Assembly (NCBI RefSeq): GCF_001895005.1
Contig: NZ_BCXH01000001.1
Coordinates: 558,001 to 622,000, forward strand
DNA: 64,000 nucleotides
DNA from: Rhodococcus yunnanensis NBRC 103083
GTDB lineage: Bacteria; Actinomycetota; Actinomycetes; Mycobacteriales; Mycobacteriaceae
Reading direction: 5' to 3'
This document shows, one piece after another, positions 34,208-44,204 of this stretch. Within the stretch, counting starts at the first letter, position 1, and each line of letters begins with the position of its first letter. The notes below the pieces were generated by a model. The model made no database searches, was not told the DNA's origin, and saw nothing but the letters and a program-made list of their open reading frames with translations. The position numbers were made by a program, and so were the translations under genes.

Positions 34208-35599
34208 TCACCTGCCTCGGACGATCCTTCGAAGCTTGCCCACCCTGGTGCCGATTTCGCGCTCGACCCCGTGATCGGTCGGCTCGTAGTAGTTCACACC
34301 GACCAGTTCGTCCGGCGGGTACTGCTGACGGAGCACCCCGCCCGGATCGCTGTGCGGATATTTGTATCCGACCGCATTGCCCAGAGCTTCGGCGCCCTTG
34401 TAGTGCCCGTCACGTAGATGCGGAGGTACTGGACCCGACTTTCCCGCCGCCACGTCCGCCATCGCAGCGCCGAGAGCGGCGATCACCGCACCCGACTTCG
34501 GGGCCGTGGCCAGGTGGATCGTCGCCTGGGCGAGCGCAAGTCTGGCCTCCGGCATGCCGATGAGCTGCACCGCCGTCGCCGCGGCAGTAGCGGTCTGCAG
34601 TGCTGTCGGGTCCGCCATTCCTACATCCTCACTGGCATGTACGACGAGCCTGCGTGCGATGAACCGAGGATCCTCCCCTGCGGTGATCATCCTCGCCAGG
34701 TAGTGCAGAGCAGCGTCGACGTCGGACCCGCGAATCGACTTGATGAAGGCACTGATGACGTCGTAGTGCTGATCGCCGTCTCGGTCGTATCGAACTGCTG
34801 CCTTGTCCACGCTCGCCTCGACCGTGGCCAGATCTAGTACCGGGCCACCGGCAGCGCCCGCCGCGGCTTCCAACGCGGTCAACGCGCGCCGCGCATCCCC
34901 TGCGGCAAGCCGAACGAGATGAGCCATCGCGTCGGGGGCGATGGTCACCGCACCGTCGAGGCCACGCGGATCGTTCGACGCCCTGCTGAGCAACAGCTCG
35001 ATGTCCTCGGAACTCAACGGTTGAAGCTGCAGCACGAGCGACCTCGACAGCAACGGCGACACCACCGAGAACGACGGATTCTCCGTTGTCGCGGCCACCA
35101 ACAGGACGATCCGATTCTCCACGGCCGCCAGCAGCGCGTCCTGCTGAGTCTTGGAGAACCGATGCACCTCGTCGATGAACAGAACGGTCTGCTCGCCTGC
35201 GGTCAACCGGCGCCTGGCGAGGTCGATGACAGCGCGTACCTCCTTGACTCCCGCCGACAGAGCCGACAGAGCCTCGAACTTGCGGCCCGTTGCGCCCGAG
35301 ATCAGCGACGCCAGCGTCGTCTTGCCCGTTCCGGGTGGGCCGTACAACATCACCGAGGATGCGCCCGAGCCCTCGACCAAACGCCGAAGCGGAGCCCCTG
35401 GCGCAAGTAGATGCGACTGTCCGACCACTTCGTCGAGAGTGGTGGGCCGCATGCGAACAGCGAGCGGAGCGTCGGGCCGTACGTACGGACGAGACGGCGC
35501 CGGTTCGGCGACGAAGCCGTCCTCGGCAGCCGCCGGTGCCTCGAACAAACCGCCTTCTTCTTCACCGTCGTCGAAACCCGCACCGAAACCTGTACTCAC
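34208..35599 (-). CDS. rarA: Replication-associated recombination protein A (MgsA/WRNIP1 AAA ATPase)
   Basis: 463 residues. A clamp-loader-like AAA+ ATPase acting at stalled forks. Walker [15 protein letters not shown], Walker [20 protein letters not shown] and the sensor segment [14 protein letters not shown] are clear; the C-terminal tetramerisation domain includes [17 protein letters not shown] and [11 protein letters not shown]. The first 40 residues are an acidic extension. It lies 57 bases upstream of alaS on the same strand. Confidence 0.94.
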   Translation of the reverse strand: MSTGFGAGFDDGEEEGGLFEAPAAAEDGFVAEPAPSRPYVRPDAPLAVRMRPTTLDEVVGQSHLLAPGAPLRRLVEGSGASSVMLYGPPGTGKTTLASLISGATGRKFEALSALSAGVKEVRAVIDLARRRLTAGEQTVLFIDEVHRFSKTQQDALLAAVENRIVLLVAATTENPSFSVVSPLLSRSLVLQLQPLSSEDIELLLSRASNDPRGLDGAVTIAPDAMAHLVRLAAGDARRALTALEAAAGAAGGPVLDLATVEASVDKAAVRYDRDGDQHYDVISAFIKSIRGSDVDAALHYLARMITAGEDPRFIARRLVVHASEDVGMADPTALQTATAAATAVQLIGMPEARLALAQATIHLATAPKSGAVIAALGAAMADVAAGKSGPVPPHLRDGHYKGAEALGNAVGYKYPHSDPGGVLRQQYPPDELVGVNYYEPTDHGVEREIGTRVGKLRRIVRGR

Positions 35600-35632
35600 T
35601 ACCCGAACGCTACTTCACCTGGAACGACGTGC

Positions 35633-36802
35633 TCACCGGTCCCACTTCACTCGCAGCGCAGCCACCACGTGCGCCGCGAATTCCGCCACATCCGAATCGC
35701 CGGTGCGGACCGCCTGGTCCACCAGTACGGTCCAACGGGAGAGCAGCGCCGCCGACCGCGGTACCGAGAGATGGTGTTCCCGTGCGGCGGCGATTCGGGT
35801 GTGATCGTTCGGGAGGAACCAGTAGGTCGACAACCAGACCCAGATCAGTTGCGCGTCGAGAATCTTCGATGCCAGCACACGATCGTCGGCGAGGTGAGGC
35901 CAGATGCCGACGACCTCGGCCCGCCACGCGTCGATCATTGCCTGCGCGCGATCGGCCGACAATTCGAAGTGGCACAGGCATCCAGGGAAGGACGCAAGCG
36001 CATAGGTGATGTCGAGCGTGGCGTCACGGAAGCCGCCCCACTCGTAGTCGAGAAACCGAACACCTTCCTCGTTCACGATGATGTTGTCGGGGCACAGATC
36101 GGAAGGGCTGAAGGCGCGGAACGCCCCGTGCGCGAACAGACGGCCGCTGCGTTCGACTCGTTCGAGAATCGACGTCGGGGTCTCGGCTATCCCGAGATCG
36201 TCCGCGAACATCCGGGGCACGGCACCGAGAGCATCGGGAATCTGGGCCGCGATTCCGTCGGCCGAATGCGGAAGCCCGACGCGCCGGAGCAGGGCAGCGA
36301 AATCGTCTTCTCGGCCGACAGTCGCGGCGTGCATCCGGCCGAGGGCCTGCGCCATCGCCATGAGCGAATTGGTGACCGACCCGGCATCGGAGTGCTTGAG
36401 CAGCGCGGTGATGGGGCTGGAATCGCCGAGGTCGCTGAGCACGAGAAGGCGTGCGCTCAGATCGTAGGCGAGCAGATCCGGTCCCGGCCTGCTGTCCGTG
36501 GCCAGTGCGGTGGCGAACTGGTACGACGCCGCCTCACGCAGAAATGCGGACCGACTGCCGCTGGTTTCCGACTCCGTCGGAAGCTCGGCCTCCGCCGCAC
36601 TCTCACGCACCTGCTTGATCACCAGTGTTCGTGGCAACTGAAATGGGTTCTCGGCCACGCGGACACGGAGAACGATCGCCTGTCCACTTCCACCCAGATC
36701 GACTGGATCGACAAGTGTGACGGGTGCGCCCGTGCGCTTGGTGAGCAACTGCTGCGCGGCTGCTACTACCTCGGAGACAGGGTCTGCCAATGTTGCGGTC
36801 AT
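35633..36802 (-). CDS. Phosphotransferase-family (APH/choline kinase-like) protein
   Basis: 389 residues. The C-lobe shows a kinase-like site: HGAFRAFSPSDLCPDNIIVN, with Asp and Asn matching the catalytic HxDxxxxN pattern, then VRFLDYEWGGFRDATLD, with the metal-binding Asp in place of DFG. The N-lobe contains VLRVRVAENPFQLPRTLVIKQ, with a probable ATP-binding Lys. The family phosphorylates aminoglycosides, choline, sugars or other small alcohols, and the substrate cannot be told. It lies 33 bases upstream of rarA and is not part of any visible resistance cluster, so a resistance role should not be assumed. Confidence 0.78.
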   Translation of the reverse strand: MTATLADPVSEVVAAAQQLLTKRTGAPVTLVDPVDLGGSGQAIVLRVRVAENPFQLPRTLVIKQVRESAAEAELPTESETSGSRSAFLREAASYQFATALATDSRPGPDLLAYDLSARLLVLSDLGDSSPITALLKHSDAGSVTNSLMAMAQALGRMHAATVGREDDFAALLRRVGLPHSADGIAAQIPDALGAVPRMFADDLGIAETPTSILERVERSGRLFAHGAFRAFSPSDLCPDNIIVNEEGVRFLDYEWGGFRDATLDITYALASFPGCLCHFELSADRAQAMIDAWRAEVVGIWPHLADDRVLASKILDAQLIWVWLSTYWFLPNDHTRIAAAREHHLSVPRSAALLSRWTVLVDQAVRTGDSDVAEFAAHVVAALRVKWDR

Positions 36803-36924
36803 CGGCTACCAAGGTACCCGGTCGGTACGACGAACAGTGGCCTCTCACGTACAACGAATCGGATGCTTTACCGACGACCTGGGGAAAGATCCGGTAGCAA
36901 TTTCATCACGATCACACGCGGTCG

Positions 36925-37821
36925 TCAGGTGAGCGGCGCCACGTCCACGGACACCGAAATACTGCTCTCCTCTGCTTCGGTGTAGATGACACCTCGCAAC
37001 GGCGGCACGTCCGCGTAGTCGCGACCCCAGGCAACGGTGGCATAGCGCTCGTCGACCAGTTGGTCGTTGGTCGGATCGAAGGCCAGCCACTGTCCGCCTG
37101 GTGACCACACCGCGGCCCAGGCGTGTGTTGCGTCCACCCCGATCATGCGTTCCTTGCCCGGCGGCGGCTCGGTCGCGAGGTATCCGGACACGTAGCGTGC
37201 AGCGAGCCCCTTCGACCGAAGACACGCGATCGCGAGGCGCGCGAAGTCCTGGCACACTCCGGATCTGGCGTCGAGGACGTCGGCGACCTTGGTCGAGACC
37301 GTCGTCGAACCGGACTGGTAGGTGAAGTCGGTGAAGATCCGGTGAGTCAGGTCGACGACGACCTCACGAAGGGCGCGCCCGTCGGCGAAGCTCGCCTCCG
37401 CGTACTCGCACACCGCATCGGTGATCTCCGGTGTGTCCAGATCCAGCACGAATTCGACGGCAACGGCCGCCTCGCCGTCGGACGCAACTCCGCTCACCCC
37501 TCTGGGGCGTGCGTCTTCCCAGGGCAGCGCCTTTCCGATCGCCAGTTCCGCCGAGCTCGGTGGATCGACCTCGACGAGCGAATCCGCGGTGACGACCAAC
37601 TTCTCGTGATCGGAGCTGACGTGGAAGTACACGTCCTCGTTGCCGTAGACGTCGACCCCGAAGGACTGATCGGTCGGCGACGGTTCGACCGTCACGGACT
37701 TCTCCACGCAGCGCTGTGATTCGGTATCGCGAGGCGCCAGGAATCCGCGGCCGTACGACGAGGTCACCCGATCCGAATACGAATACGTGGTGATGTGTTT
37801 GATGCGGTATCGCCTGCTCAT
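36925..37821 (-). CDS. Transglutaminase-like cysteine peptidase/amidase, third gene of ATP-grasp/alpha-E cluster
   Basis: 298 residues. An N-terminal beta domain (RYRIKHITTYSYSDRVTSSY) is typical of bacterial transglutaminase-like proteins. The papain-like core follows with catalytic Cys190 in RSGVCQDFARLAIACLRSKG, His233 in GVDATHAWAAVW and Asp249 in AFDPTNDQLV. No signal peptide is visible, so it should be cytoplasmic. Its start overlaps the ATP-grasp gene stop by 4 bases (ATGA). Family members may make or break isopeptide or amide bonds; here it probably acts on a product of the neighbouring ligase. Confidence 0.9.
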   Translation of the reverse strand: MSRRYRIKHITTYSYSDRVTSSYGRGFLAPRDTESQRCVEKSVTVEPSPTDQSFGVDVYGNEDVYFHVSSDHEKLVVTADSLVEVDPPSSAELAIGKALPWEDARPRGVSGVASDGEAAVAVEFVLDLDTPEITDAVCEYAEASFADGRALREVVVDLTHRIFTDFTYQSGSTTVSTKVADVLDARSGVCQDFARLAIACLRSKGLAARYVSGYLATEPPPGKERMIGVDATHAWAAVWSPGGQWLAFDPTNDQLVDERYATVAWGRDYADVPPLRGVIYTEAEESSISVSVDVAPLT

Positions 37822-40502
37822 GCTCCGTCACCGTTCGTCGAACCGATCGTGCGCGGGATCGCGCGCCTGCCGACTGTGCCCCACAGCGGCTGTGTGCCGC
37901 CAGGAAGCACCATGTGGGTGGCGAGGATGACGCGAGAGAGCTCCTCGAGCTGCGCATGGATCCCGTCGACGAGATCGAGCAGATCGATGCGACGGCCGGA
38001 CGCGTCGACCGATTCCAGATCGCCCGGATCCACCCGGCGCAGCCGGACCGCCATCTGCTCGACCAACACCTCGGCGCGCGAGGTTCCCGACGCGTCGGGC
38101 AGTGAACCGAGGTCGTGTTTGAGGCGGTCGAGCTGATAGACCAGCGAACGTGGGTTGCCCTCGTCGAACAACAGCAGTTGAGCCACCGCGGCAGGGCGTG
38201 CTCGCCCGCGGTTGCGGCGTCGGTAGATGACCGACGACTCGGCGGCGGACAGCACCGAGTCGATGACAGCCTGCTCGGTGGACGGGGTGAGTGCGTGGCT
38301 CAGCGTTGCCGACAGCAAGGCGGTCAACTGCAGACCACGCTCGATCCGCTTGCCGGAATCCATCAGGTACCACCCCGGATCGCGCACCATCGACTCCGAT
38401 GCGAGTCCACTGAGTGAGAGCAGCCCGCGCAGCACCGAGGATTGCGAGGCAGCCAGCTGGGCGCCGTCACCTGCACTGGCCGTCTCCAGGTCCTCGAGTG
38501 CGGTGTCGATGCGGTTCAGCACCGCCCAGGTGTCGTTGGAGAGCTGATCTCGCACTCCTCGCGCCGCGTGCTGCAGCCGGTCGATCGATTGAGCGAGCGA
38601 GCCCAGCCGGTCCACCGACAAGGTCAGTGACCGCATCTCCGCCACCGCATCGATGCGAACATCTGCGTCGAAGAAGCCGGGGCCGGTGCCCGATACCCGC
38701 GTGACAGCCTCGAGCAGGATCGGCAGGCTGTCGCTACCGTCGAGCCACGGCATCGACTGATAGTCCTGCAGTCGCTCACGCGCTGCGATCAGAAGGCGCG
38801 TCATGTCCTCGGCGCGTTCGGCGTACCGCCCCAGCCAGAACATGTCCCCCAGTACCCGTGGGGAGCTGACGACATCGACCGTTGCCGCCGCGTACTGCGG
38901 CAGTTCCTCCACGGACGCCGGCGGGGTGTGCGGAGCCGAATCGGCAGGCGTCACACGTTCGGCCGATCGAACCCAGACGTCCTTGGACGCCACGGTGATC
39001 AAGGGATCCGCGACAGGAGAGGTGAGAAGCACCTGTCCCAGACCTCCCGCCATCGGTGTGTAACCGACCCGCTGCGCGACACTGAACAGCCGCATCCCCA
39101 CTTCGGCGGCGCCGACGTCGCCGCCGAATCCGGAACCCGGAGCGACCGCGAACTCGGGGACCTCCTGACCGACCCACTTCCACGGCTCGGCGCTGATGCG
39201 GCGTAGGAGCGTCTCCACTCCGCCCGTCGTCAGTTCATGACCGACGACGGACTTTCGGGTGGTGATCGAGCGGAACACGAGCGTTCGAATATGCGCCTGC
39301 ATGTGCGACAACGCAGCAGAATCACCGCCCCAATAGGTCGGTGTCGATTCGAGAAGCAGATCCTCGTCGAGCAGCGCACGACTCATGGCGGGCAGCAGCG
39401 GCAACAGGGCCGCACTCTCGAGCACACCGCTTCCCAACGTATTCACCACCGTCACCGCGCCGCGACGCAGAACCTCGACGAGCCCGACGACGCCGAGACG
39501 AGAATCGGGTCGGAGGTCGAGTGGATCGGCGAATTCCGCATCGATACGACGCAGCACGACATCGACGCGGCGCAGTTTCCCGAGGGACCGCATCCACAGG
39601 CACCCGTCGCGAACCACCAGATCGGCGTTCTCGACCAGCGGAAAACCGAGAACTGTCGCGAGGTAGGCCTGGTCGAATGCGGTCTCCGAATGCGATCCAG
39701 GACTGAGCACCACGACGACCGGGTCCTCGGCAGCTGCGGGTGCGGCGTCGATCAGCGCGAGCCGCATCGCCCTCGCGAACGTCGACAGTGGCCGAGGATT
39801 GGTGTCCTGGAAGAGTTCCGGTGTCGCGCGGGACATCACGCGACGGTTGGCCAGTGCATAACCGATGCCCGACGGTGCCTGAGTGCGATCGGCGTACACC
39901 CTGAAGCGACCGTCGCTGCCGCGGCCGACATCTGCGGCATGGATGAACAGCTGCCGCGGTCCAGGGATCGTTATCCCGTGTGCCGCGCGCAGGTATCCCG
40001 GGTCGCCGAAGACCAACTCGGGTGGAACCAATCCCTGCCGAACCGTGTCCATCGGACCGTAGAGATCGGTGAGAAGCGCATCCAACAACCTCGAACGTTG
40101 GATCAGCCCTGCTTCCAGTACATCCCAGTCGTCGGCGGCCACCACCAACGGAATGCCGTCGAGACCCCAACGAACGGGCGACGCGACGCTCTCGGACCCG
40201 TCGATCGGAATCGGGTTGTACGTGATTCCGTGGTCGTCGACGAGGCGACGAACCCTCGACTGCAGAGCCCGTTCACTGCCGCGCCCAGCGTCGTCGAGGC
40301 CCCGTACCAGTTCGGCCCATTGCGGCCGCACCGCAGCATCGGCGCCGAGGAGCTCGTCGTAGCGGCCGACGCTGCCGGTGACTGCGTCGCGGCGCGCGCG
40401 ATACTCCGAAATCACTTGCTCGGACACCGAAGGCGTGGTTGACGGCCCGGCGTGGCCGACGACCTTCTCCGAGCCTGGACCGAGAGTATCGACGGGCACC
40501 AT
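37818..40502 (-). CDS. Fusion of circularly permuted ATP-grasp ligase and alpha-E domain protein
   Basis: 894 residues. About residues 30-480 match the circularly permuted ATP-grasp type 2 family: LVFGDPGYLRAAHG, FRVYADRTQAPSGIGYAL, VVVLSPGSHSETAFDQAYLA, DVVLRRIDAEFADPL and TVVNTLGSGVLES. About 555-870 match the alpha-helical alpha-E domain, beginning LGDMFWLGRYAERAEDMTRLL. In many bacteria these are two adjacent genes; here they are one frame with no sign of a frameshift. ATP-grasp ligases join a carboxylate to an amine through an acyl phosphate, so a peptide or amide ligase is expected. The product is unknown. Confidence 0.92.
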   Translation of the reverse strand: MVPVDTLGPGSEKVVGHAGPSTTPSVSEQVISEYRARRDAVTGSVGRYDELLGADAAVRPQWAELVRGLDDAGRGSERALQSRVRRLVDDHGITYNPIPIDGSESVASPVRWGLDGIPLVVAADDWDVLEAGLIQRSRLLDALLTDLYGPMDTVRQGLVPPELVFGDPGYLRAAHGITIPGPRQLFIHAADVGRGSDGRFRVYADRTQAPSGIGYALANRRVMSRATPELFQDTNPRPLSTFARAMRLALIDAAPAAAEDPVVVVLSPGSHSETAFDQAYLATVLGFPLVENADLVVRDGCLWMRSLGKLRRVDVVLRRIDAEFADPLDLRPDSRLGVVGLVEVLRRGAVTVVNTLGSGVLESAALLPLLPAMSRALLDEDLLLESTPTYWGGDSAALSHMQAHIRTLVFRSITTRKSVVGHELTTGGVETLLRRISAEPWKWVGQEVPEFAVAPGSGFGGDVGAAEVGMRLFSVAQRVGYTPMAGGLGQVLLTSPVADPLITVASKDVWVRSAERVTPADSAPHTPPASVEELPQYAAATVDVVSSPRVLGDMFWLGRYAERAEDMTRLLIAARERLQDYQSMPWLDGSDSLPILLEAVTRVSGTGPGFFDADVRIDAVAEMRSLTLSVDRLGSLAQSIDRLQHAARGVRDQLSNDTWAVLNRIDTALEDLETASAGDGAQLAASQSSVLRGLLSLSGLASESMVRDPGWYLMDSGKRIERGLQLTALLSATLSHALTPSTEQAVIDSVLSAAESSVIYRRRNRGRARPAAVAQLLLFDEGNPRSLVYQLDRLKHDLGSLPDASGTSRAEVLVEQMAVRLRRVDPGDLESVDASGRRIDLLDLVDGIHAQLEELSRVILATHMVLPGGTQPLWGTVGRRAIPRTIGSTNGDGA

Positions 40503-40592
40503 CGAGTCGTCATTCCTTCCGTCGGAAGAGACCGGTCCGCGCTGGCACCGGCGGTCTTCACAGGTTCGACTCGTTGCTCGATCGTGCCGCCG

Positions 40593-43500
40593 CTACACGG
40601 AGTAGACACCCGTGCGACGGAGGTCGAGCATTCCGGGCGCGGTGACATCGATCGATTGTCGAGCGTGCATCTCGACCAATCTTGCTACGTCGACCTTCCC
40701 GGCCGCGAATCCGCCCTCTTCGAACCGGCCGTTGCGACGAGCTTCGGCCTCGACGGAGTTGACCGGTGGACCATCGTAGGACCTCCCACCTGGGTGAACC
40801 ACGTGATACGTGCATCCACCGAGCGCACGTCCGGTCTGCTTTTCGATGAGGTCGAAGTGCAGTGGGCTCTGTACCTCGATCGTCGGATGCAGCGCGCTCG
40901 GTGGCTGCCAGGCGCGGTACCGAACACCCGCGACCTGAACATCCTGACGCTCGGTCCGCAACAGCGGAACCGGAACCCCGTTACACGTGACGAGATACCT
41001 GCCCTCGTCCGCTCCGGCCACACTGACCTGGATTCGTTCGACCGACGAGTCGACGTACCTCGCCGTTCCCGATGATGTCGACTCCTCGCCGAGTGTGTTC
41101 CACGGTTCGATCGCCCCGCGCAATTCGAGTTCGGCGTCGCCGACGACCGTCGTGCCGATCCTCGGAAAACGGAACTCGGTGAACGGATCGAGCCAGCTGG
41201 TGTCGAACTCGATGCCGTGTTCACGCAGGTCCTCCGCAACCCGGCCGATGTCGGCGATCAGGAAGTGCGGCAGCATGTATCTGCCATGCAGGTTCGCACC
41301 GTGCCGGATCAGTGGGGCCTCCAGCGGCTCGTCCCAGAATCTCGACACCATCGACCGAACCAGAAGCGACTGGACCATCGCCATCTGATGGTGTGGAGGC
41401 ATCTCGAACCCGCGCAGCTCCAACAGACCGAGCCTGCCTCGCGTGCTGTCGGGGCTGTACAGCTTGTCGATGCAGAATTCGGCGCGGTGGGTGTTGCCCG
41501 TGATATCGGTCAACAGATGTCGCAGGGCCCGATCGACGACCCACGGTGACGCCGATCGGTCCGATCCCGTCAGCCTCTTGATCTCGCTGAAAGCAACTTC
41601 CAGCTCGTACAGCGATTCCTCTCGCCCCTCGTCGGCACGCGGTGCCTGCGACGTCGTGCCGACGAAGCGACCGGAGAACAGGTACGACAACGACGGGTGC
41701 CGCTGCCAATGCGTCAGGAGCGAGACCAACAGGTCCGGCCGTCGAAGGATCGGTGAATCGGATGGAGTGCTGCCGCCGAGAGTGATGTGGTTTCCGCCGC
41801 CGGTTCCCCGCGTGGTGCCGTCGTTGTCGAAGCCCTCGGTACTCAGACGTGATTGACGAGCCTCTCGGTACAGAGTCTGCATCAGGTCGTTCTGCTCGGC
41901 CCACGACGACACCGGCTGCACGTTCACCTCGATGACGCCCGGGTCGGGAGTCACGGTCAATGTCTGTATCCGCGGGTCCGACGGAGGCCCGTAGCCCTCG
42001 ACGACGACCGGGGTACCGATTGCCGCCGCCGCGTTCTCCACGAGCGAGACCAGCTCGACGAAATCGTCGAGCTGATTCGTCGGCGGCATGAACACGTGCA
42101 GGACCCCGTCACGTACTTCGGCGACGAGGGCTGTCACATCGTCGCCCCCGACGCTGCCGCGGGCCGCCTCGTTCGATTCCACCAGGCGTGCGTACCGCGC
42201 TTCGACCGGATCAACGGGCCGAGGTGGCCGCTGGGTCCGTTGCTGCGACGGCAGAGGTGCGACGGGGGCCGTCGGATCCGCTGGGTTCTCGGGCCGACCT
42301 CCGCTCCACGAAATTGCGTTGAGCGGGAGGCGAAGACCCGCAGGCGAATCCCCCTCGAGGAGGACGAGACGACCTCGACGCAGTGTCCAGTCCGCACTCT
42401 GCCAGGCGTCCCCGCCCGGAGTTCGACCGATCGGGAGTACGAACGCTGCAGGCTCGTCGGTGCTGGTGTCGAGCCGCTTCAGCAGCTCGGCCCTGGCATC
42501 GGCCGAATCCCTGCCCGGTTCCAGATCGTCGTCGTCCCCCGGTGGGTCGCCGTACGGTTGGCGCACGAGATCGAGCAACCGTACGAGTGGATCCTCGTAC
42601 GCCGGACGAGCCTGCCGCGCGGGCAGTCCCAGTGCTTCGGCCACACTCTCGACGAGGGCACGCGAGGACGATGCGTCCACGGGTGCCGGCTTCTCGTCGT
42701 CGGGTAGCCACGGGTCGGCAATCAGATCCGAATCCGTCCACAATGCTTCGCCGTCGGTGCGCCAGAACAATCCGACCTGCCACCGGGGCAACGGCTCGCC
42801 GGGGTACCACTTGCCCTGGCTGCGCTGTACGAGTCCGTCGGGCGCGTAGATGGTGCGAAGGCGTTCGGCGAGGGCACTGGCGAGCAGACGTTTGTGTGGT
42901 CCGTCCGCTGTGGTGTTCCACTCGGGCGCTTCCTGATTCTCGATGGCGACGAACGTCGGCTCACCGCCGACCGTCAGTCGGATGTCCTGCCCGACCATGC
43001 GTTCGTCGAGCACGGCCGCCGTGCCCAGAATCGACGTCCATTGCTCTTCGGTGTACGGAAGCGTGGTGCGCGGGTCCTCGTGAACTCGAACGACGGTGTT
43101 GGAGAAGTCGAGTTCGGCCGTGCACTTGCCGGTCGCGCCCGAAATCGCTGCTGCAGTGGACGGATGCGGCGTCGCCGACAGTGGTATGTGCCCTTCACCG
43201 GCGAACAACCCGGACGTGGGATCCATACCGACCCATCCCGCGCCGGGCAGGTACACCTCGGTCCAGGCGTGGAGATCGGTGAAGTCCGCTGCAGGGCCGG
43301 ACGGACCGTCGAGCGATTTCACATCGGATGCCAACTGCACGAGGTACCCGGAGACGAACCTCGCCGCCAAACCCATCTGCCGCAGTATCGAAACCAGCAA
43401 CCATGCCGAGTCGCGACACGATCCGACAGCCGAGGTCAGTGTGTGATCTGGCGACTGGACGCCCGGCTCCATCCGCACCGAATATCCGACGTCGCCGAGC

Positions 43501-43994
43501 ACCGCCTGGTTGGCCATCACGAGAAAATCGATGGTCCGAAGTTTCGGACCTCGCTCGCGGACTGCAGCCTCCAACTTCTCCACCCACGCCGTGACCACCG
43601 GGCCAGGACCCGTTCCTGCTTCTTCCTCGTCGACCGGACGCAGATACGGCTCCAGGTCGGGCACATCCTCCGACTCGTAGTCGAACCCGAAGTGCTCTGC
43701 CCAGTCCTCGACGAAGAAATCGAGAGGGTTGATCACCGCCATGTCAGCGACGAGACCGACCGTGATCGACATATGGTCGGTGCGCTCGGGGAATACCACA
43801 CGCGCCAGAAAGTTGCCGAAAACGTCCTGCTGCCAATTGACGAAATGTTCCGCCGGCTCGATCGCCAACGAATATGCCTCGATCGGAGTCCGCGAATGCG
43901 GTGCAGGACGAAGCCGAATTTCGTGCGGATACACCTGCACCATTCGGTCGAATGCATAGCTCGTTCGGTGTTCCAGTGCGACCTTGATGCCCAC
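40593..43994 (-). CDS. Transglutaminase-DUF2126 large protein, first gene of ATP-grasp/alpha-E cluster
   Basis: 1133 residues from a GTG with GAGGGG at 6 nt. Residues 1-280 form a transglutaminase N domain plus catalytic core: Cys193 in VGSCRDSAWLLVSILRQMG, His242 in TDLHAWTEVYLPG, Asp258 in WVGMDPTSG. The remaining 850 residues are DUF2126, with RLTVGGEPTFVAIE, KWYPGEPLPRWQVGLFWR, a Pro-rich spacer near 590-620, and LSYLFSGRFVGTTSQAPR. The DUF2126 part has been suggested to be a glutamine synthetase-like ligase, but I cannot confirm this by eye. The gene lies 90 bases upstream of the ATP-grasp gene and is probably its operon partner. Confidence 0.9.
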   Translation of the reverse strand: MGIKVALEHRTSYAFDRMVQVYPHEIRLRPAPHSRTPIEAYSLAIEPAEHFVNWQQDVFGNFLARVVFPERTDHMSITVGLVADMAVINPLDFFVEDWAEHFGFDYESEDVPDLEPYLRPVDEEEAGTGPGPVVTAWVEKLEAAVRERGPKLRTIDFLVMANQAVLGDVGYSVRMEPGVQSPDHTLTSAVGSCRDSAWLLVSILRQMGLAARFVSGYLVQLASDVKSLDGPSGPAADFTDLHAWTEVYLPGAGWVGMDPTSGLFAGEGHIPLSATPHPSTAAAISGATGKCTAELDFSNTVVRVHEDPRTTLPYTEEQWTSILGTAAVLDERMVGQDIRLTVGGEPTFVAIENQEAPEWNTTADGPHKRLLASALAERLRTIYAPDGLVQRSQGKWYPGEPLPRWQVGLFWRTDGEALWTDSDLIADPWLPDDEKPAPVDASSSRALVESVAEALGLPARQARPAYEDPLVRLLDLVRQPYGDPPGDDDDLEPGRDSADARAELLKRLDTSTDEPAAFVLPIGRTPGGDAWQSADWTLRRGRLVLLEGDSPAGLRLPLNAISWSGGRPENPADPTAPVAPLPSQQRTQRPPRPVDPVEARYARLVESNEAARGSVGGDDVTALVAEVRDGVLHVFMPPTNQLDDFVELVSLVENAAAAIGTPVVVEGYGPPSDPRIQTLTVTPDPGVIEVNVQPVSSWAEQNDLMQTLYREARQSRLSTEGFDNDGTTRGTGGGNHITLGGSTPSDSPILRRPDLLVSLLTHWQRHPSLSYLFSGRFVGTTSQAPRADEGREESLYELEVAFSEIKRLTGSDRSASPWVVDRALRHLLTDITGNTHRAEFCIDKLYSPDSTRGRLGLLELRGFEMPPHHQMAMVQSLLVRSMVSRFWDEPLEAPLIRHGANLHGRYMLPHFLIADIGRVAEDLREHGIEFDTSWLDPFTEFRFPRIGTTVVGDAELELRGAIEPWNTLGEESTSSGTARYVDSSVERIQVSVAGADEGRYLVTCNGVPVPLLRTERQDVQVAGVRYRAWQPPSALHPTIEVQSPLHFDLIEKQTGRALGGCTYHVVHPGGRSYDGPPVNSVEAEARRNGRFEEGGFAAGKVDVARLVEMHARQSIDVTAPGMLDLRRTGVYSV

Positions 43995-44111
43995 GACGAG
44001 CCCCTCACATGTGCCGGTATGGGTTAGAACCACCAACCCTAGAGGTCACCCAGTTCCCGCGCTCGCCGAGAATCGTGTCCCAAATGTGCAGTCCGAGGAC
44101 GCGTGTACTGC

Positions 44112-44135
44112 TTGACATGGTCCCCACGCGTGGGG
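44112..44135 (+). promoter_or_regulatory. TTGACA box followed by a perfect 14-bp palindrome
   Basis: TTGACA at 44112-44117 is followed after four bases by the perfect palindrome CCCCACGCGTGGGG (44122-44135), which occupies the usual -35/-10 spacer. The GTG of the Pro/Tyr-rich membrane protein is 69 bases further on. No good -10 box is seen at 17-18 bases. The palindrome could be a repressor or activator site. The same layout recurs before the paralogue at 45479. Confidence 0.45.
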
Positions 44136-44204
44136 TTCGCTCACTTGCGAATTCACTCAGACTTCTTTCATCACATTTCATGACTCCAGGCGAGGGGAAA
44201 TTTC

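Noticed and set aside
35633..36802. Aminoglycoside resistance gene
   Set aside because: The kinase-like motifs fit the wide phosphotransferase family, but there is no resistance or mobile context, and the gene sits in a housekeeping run.
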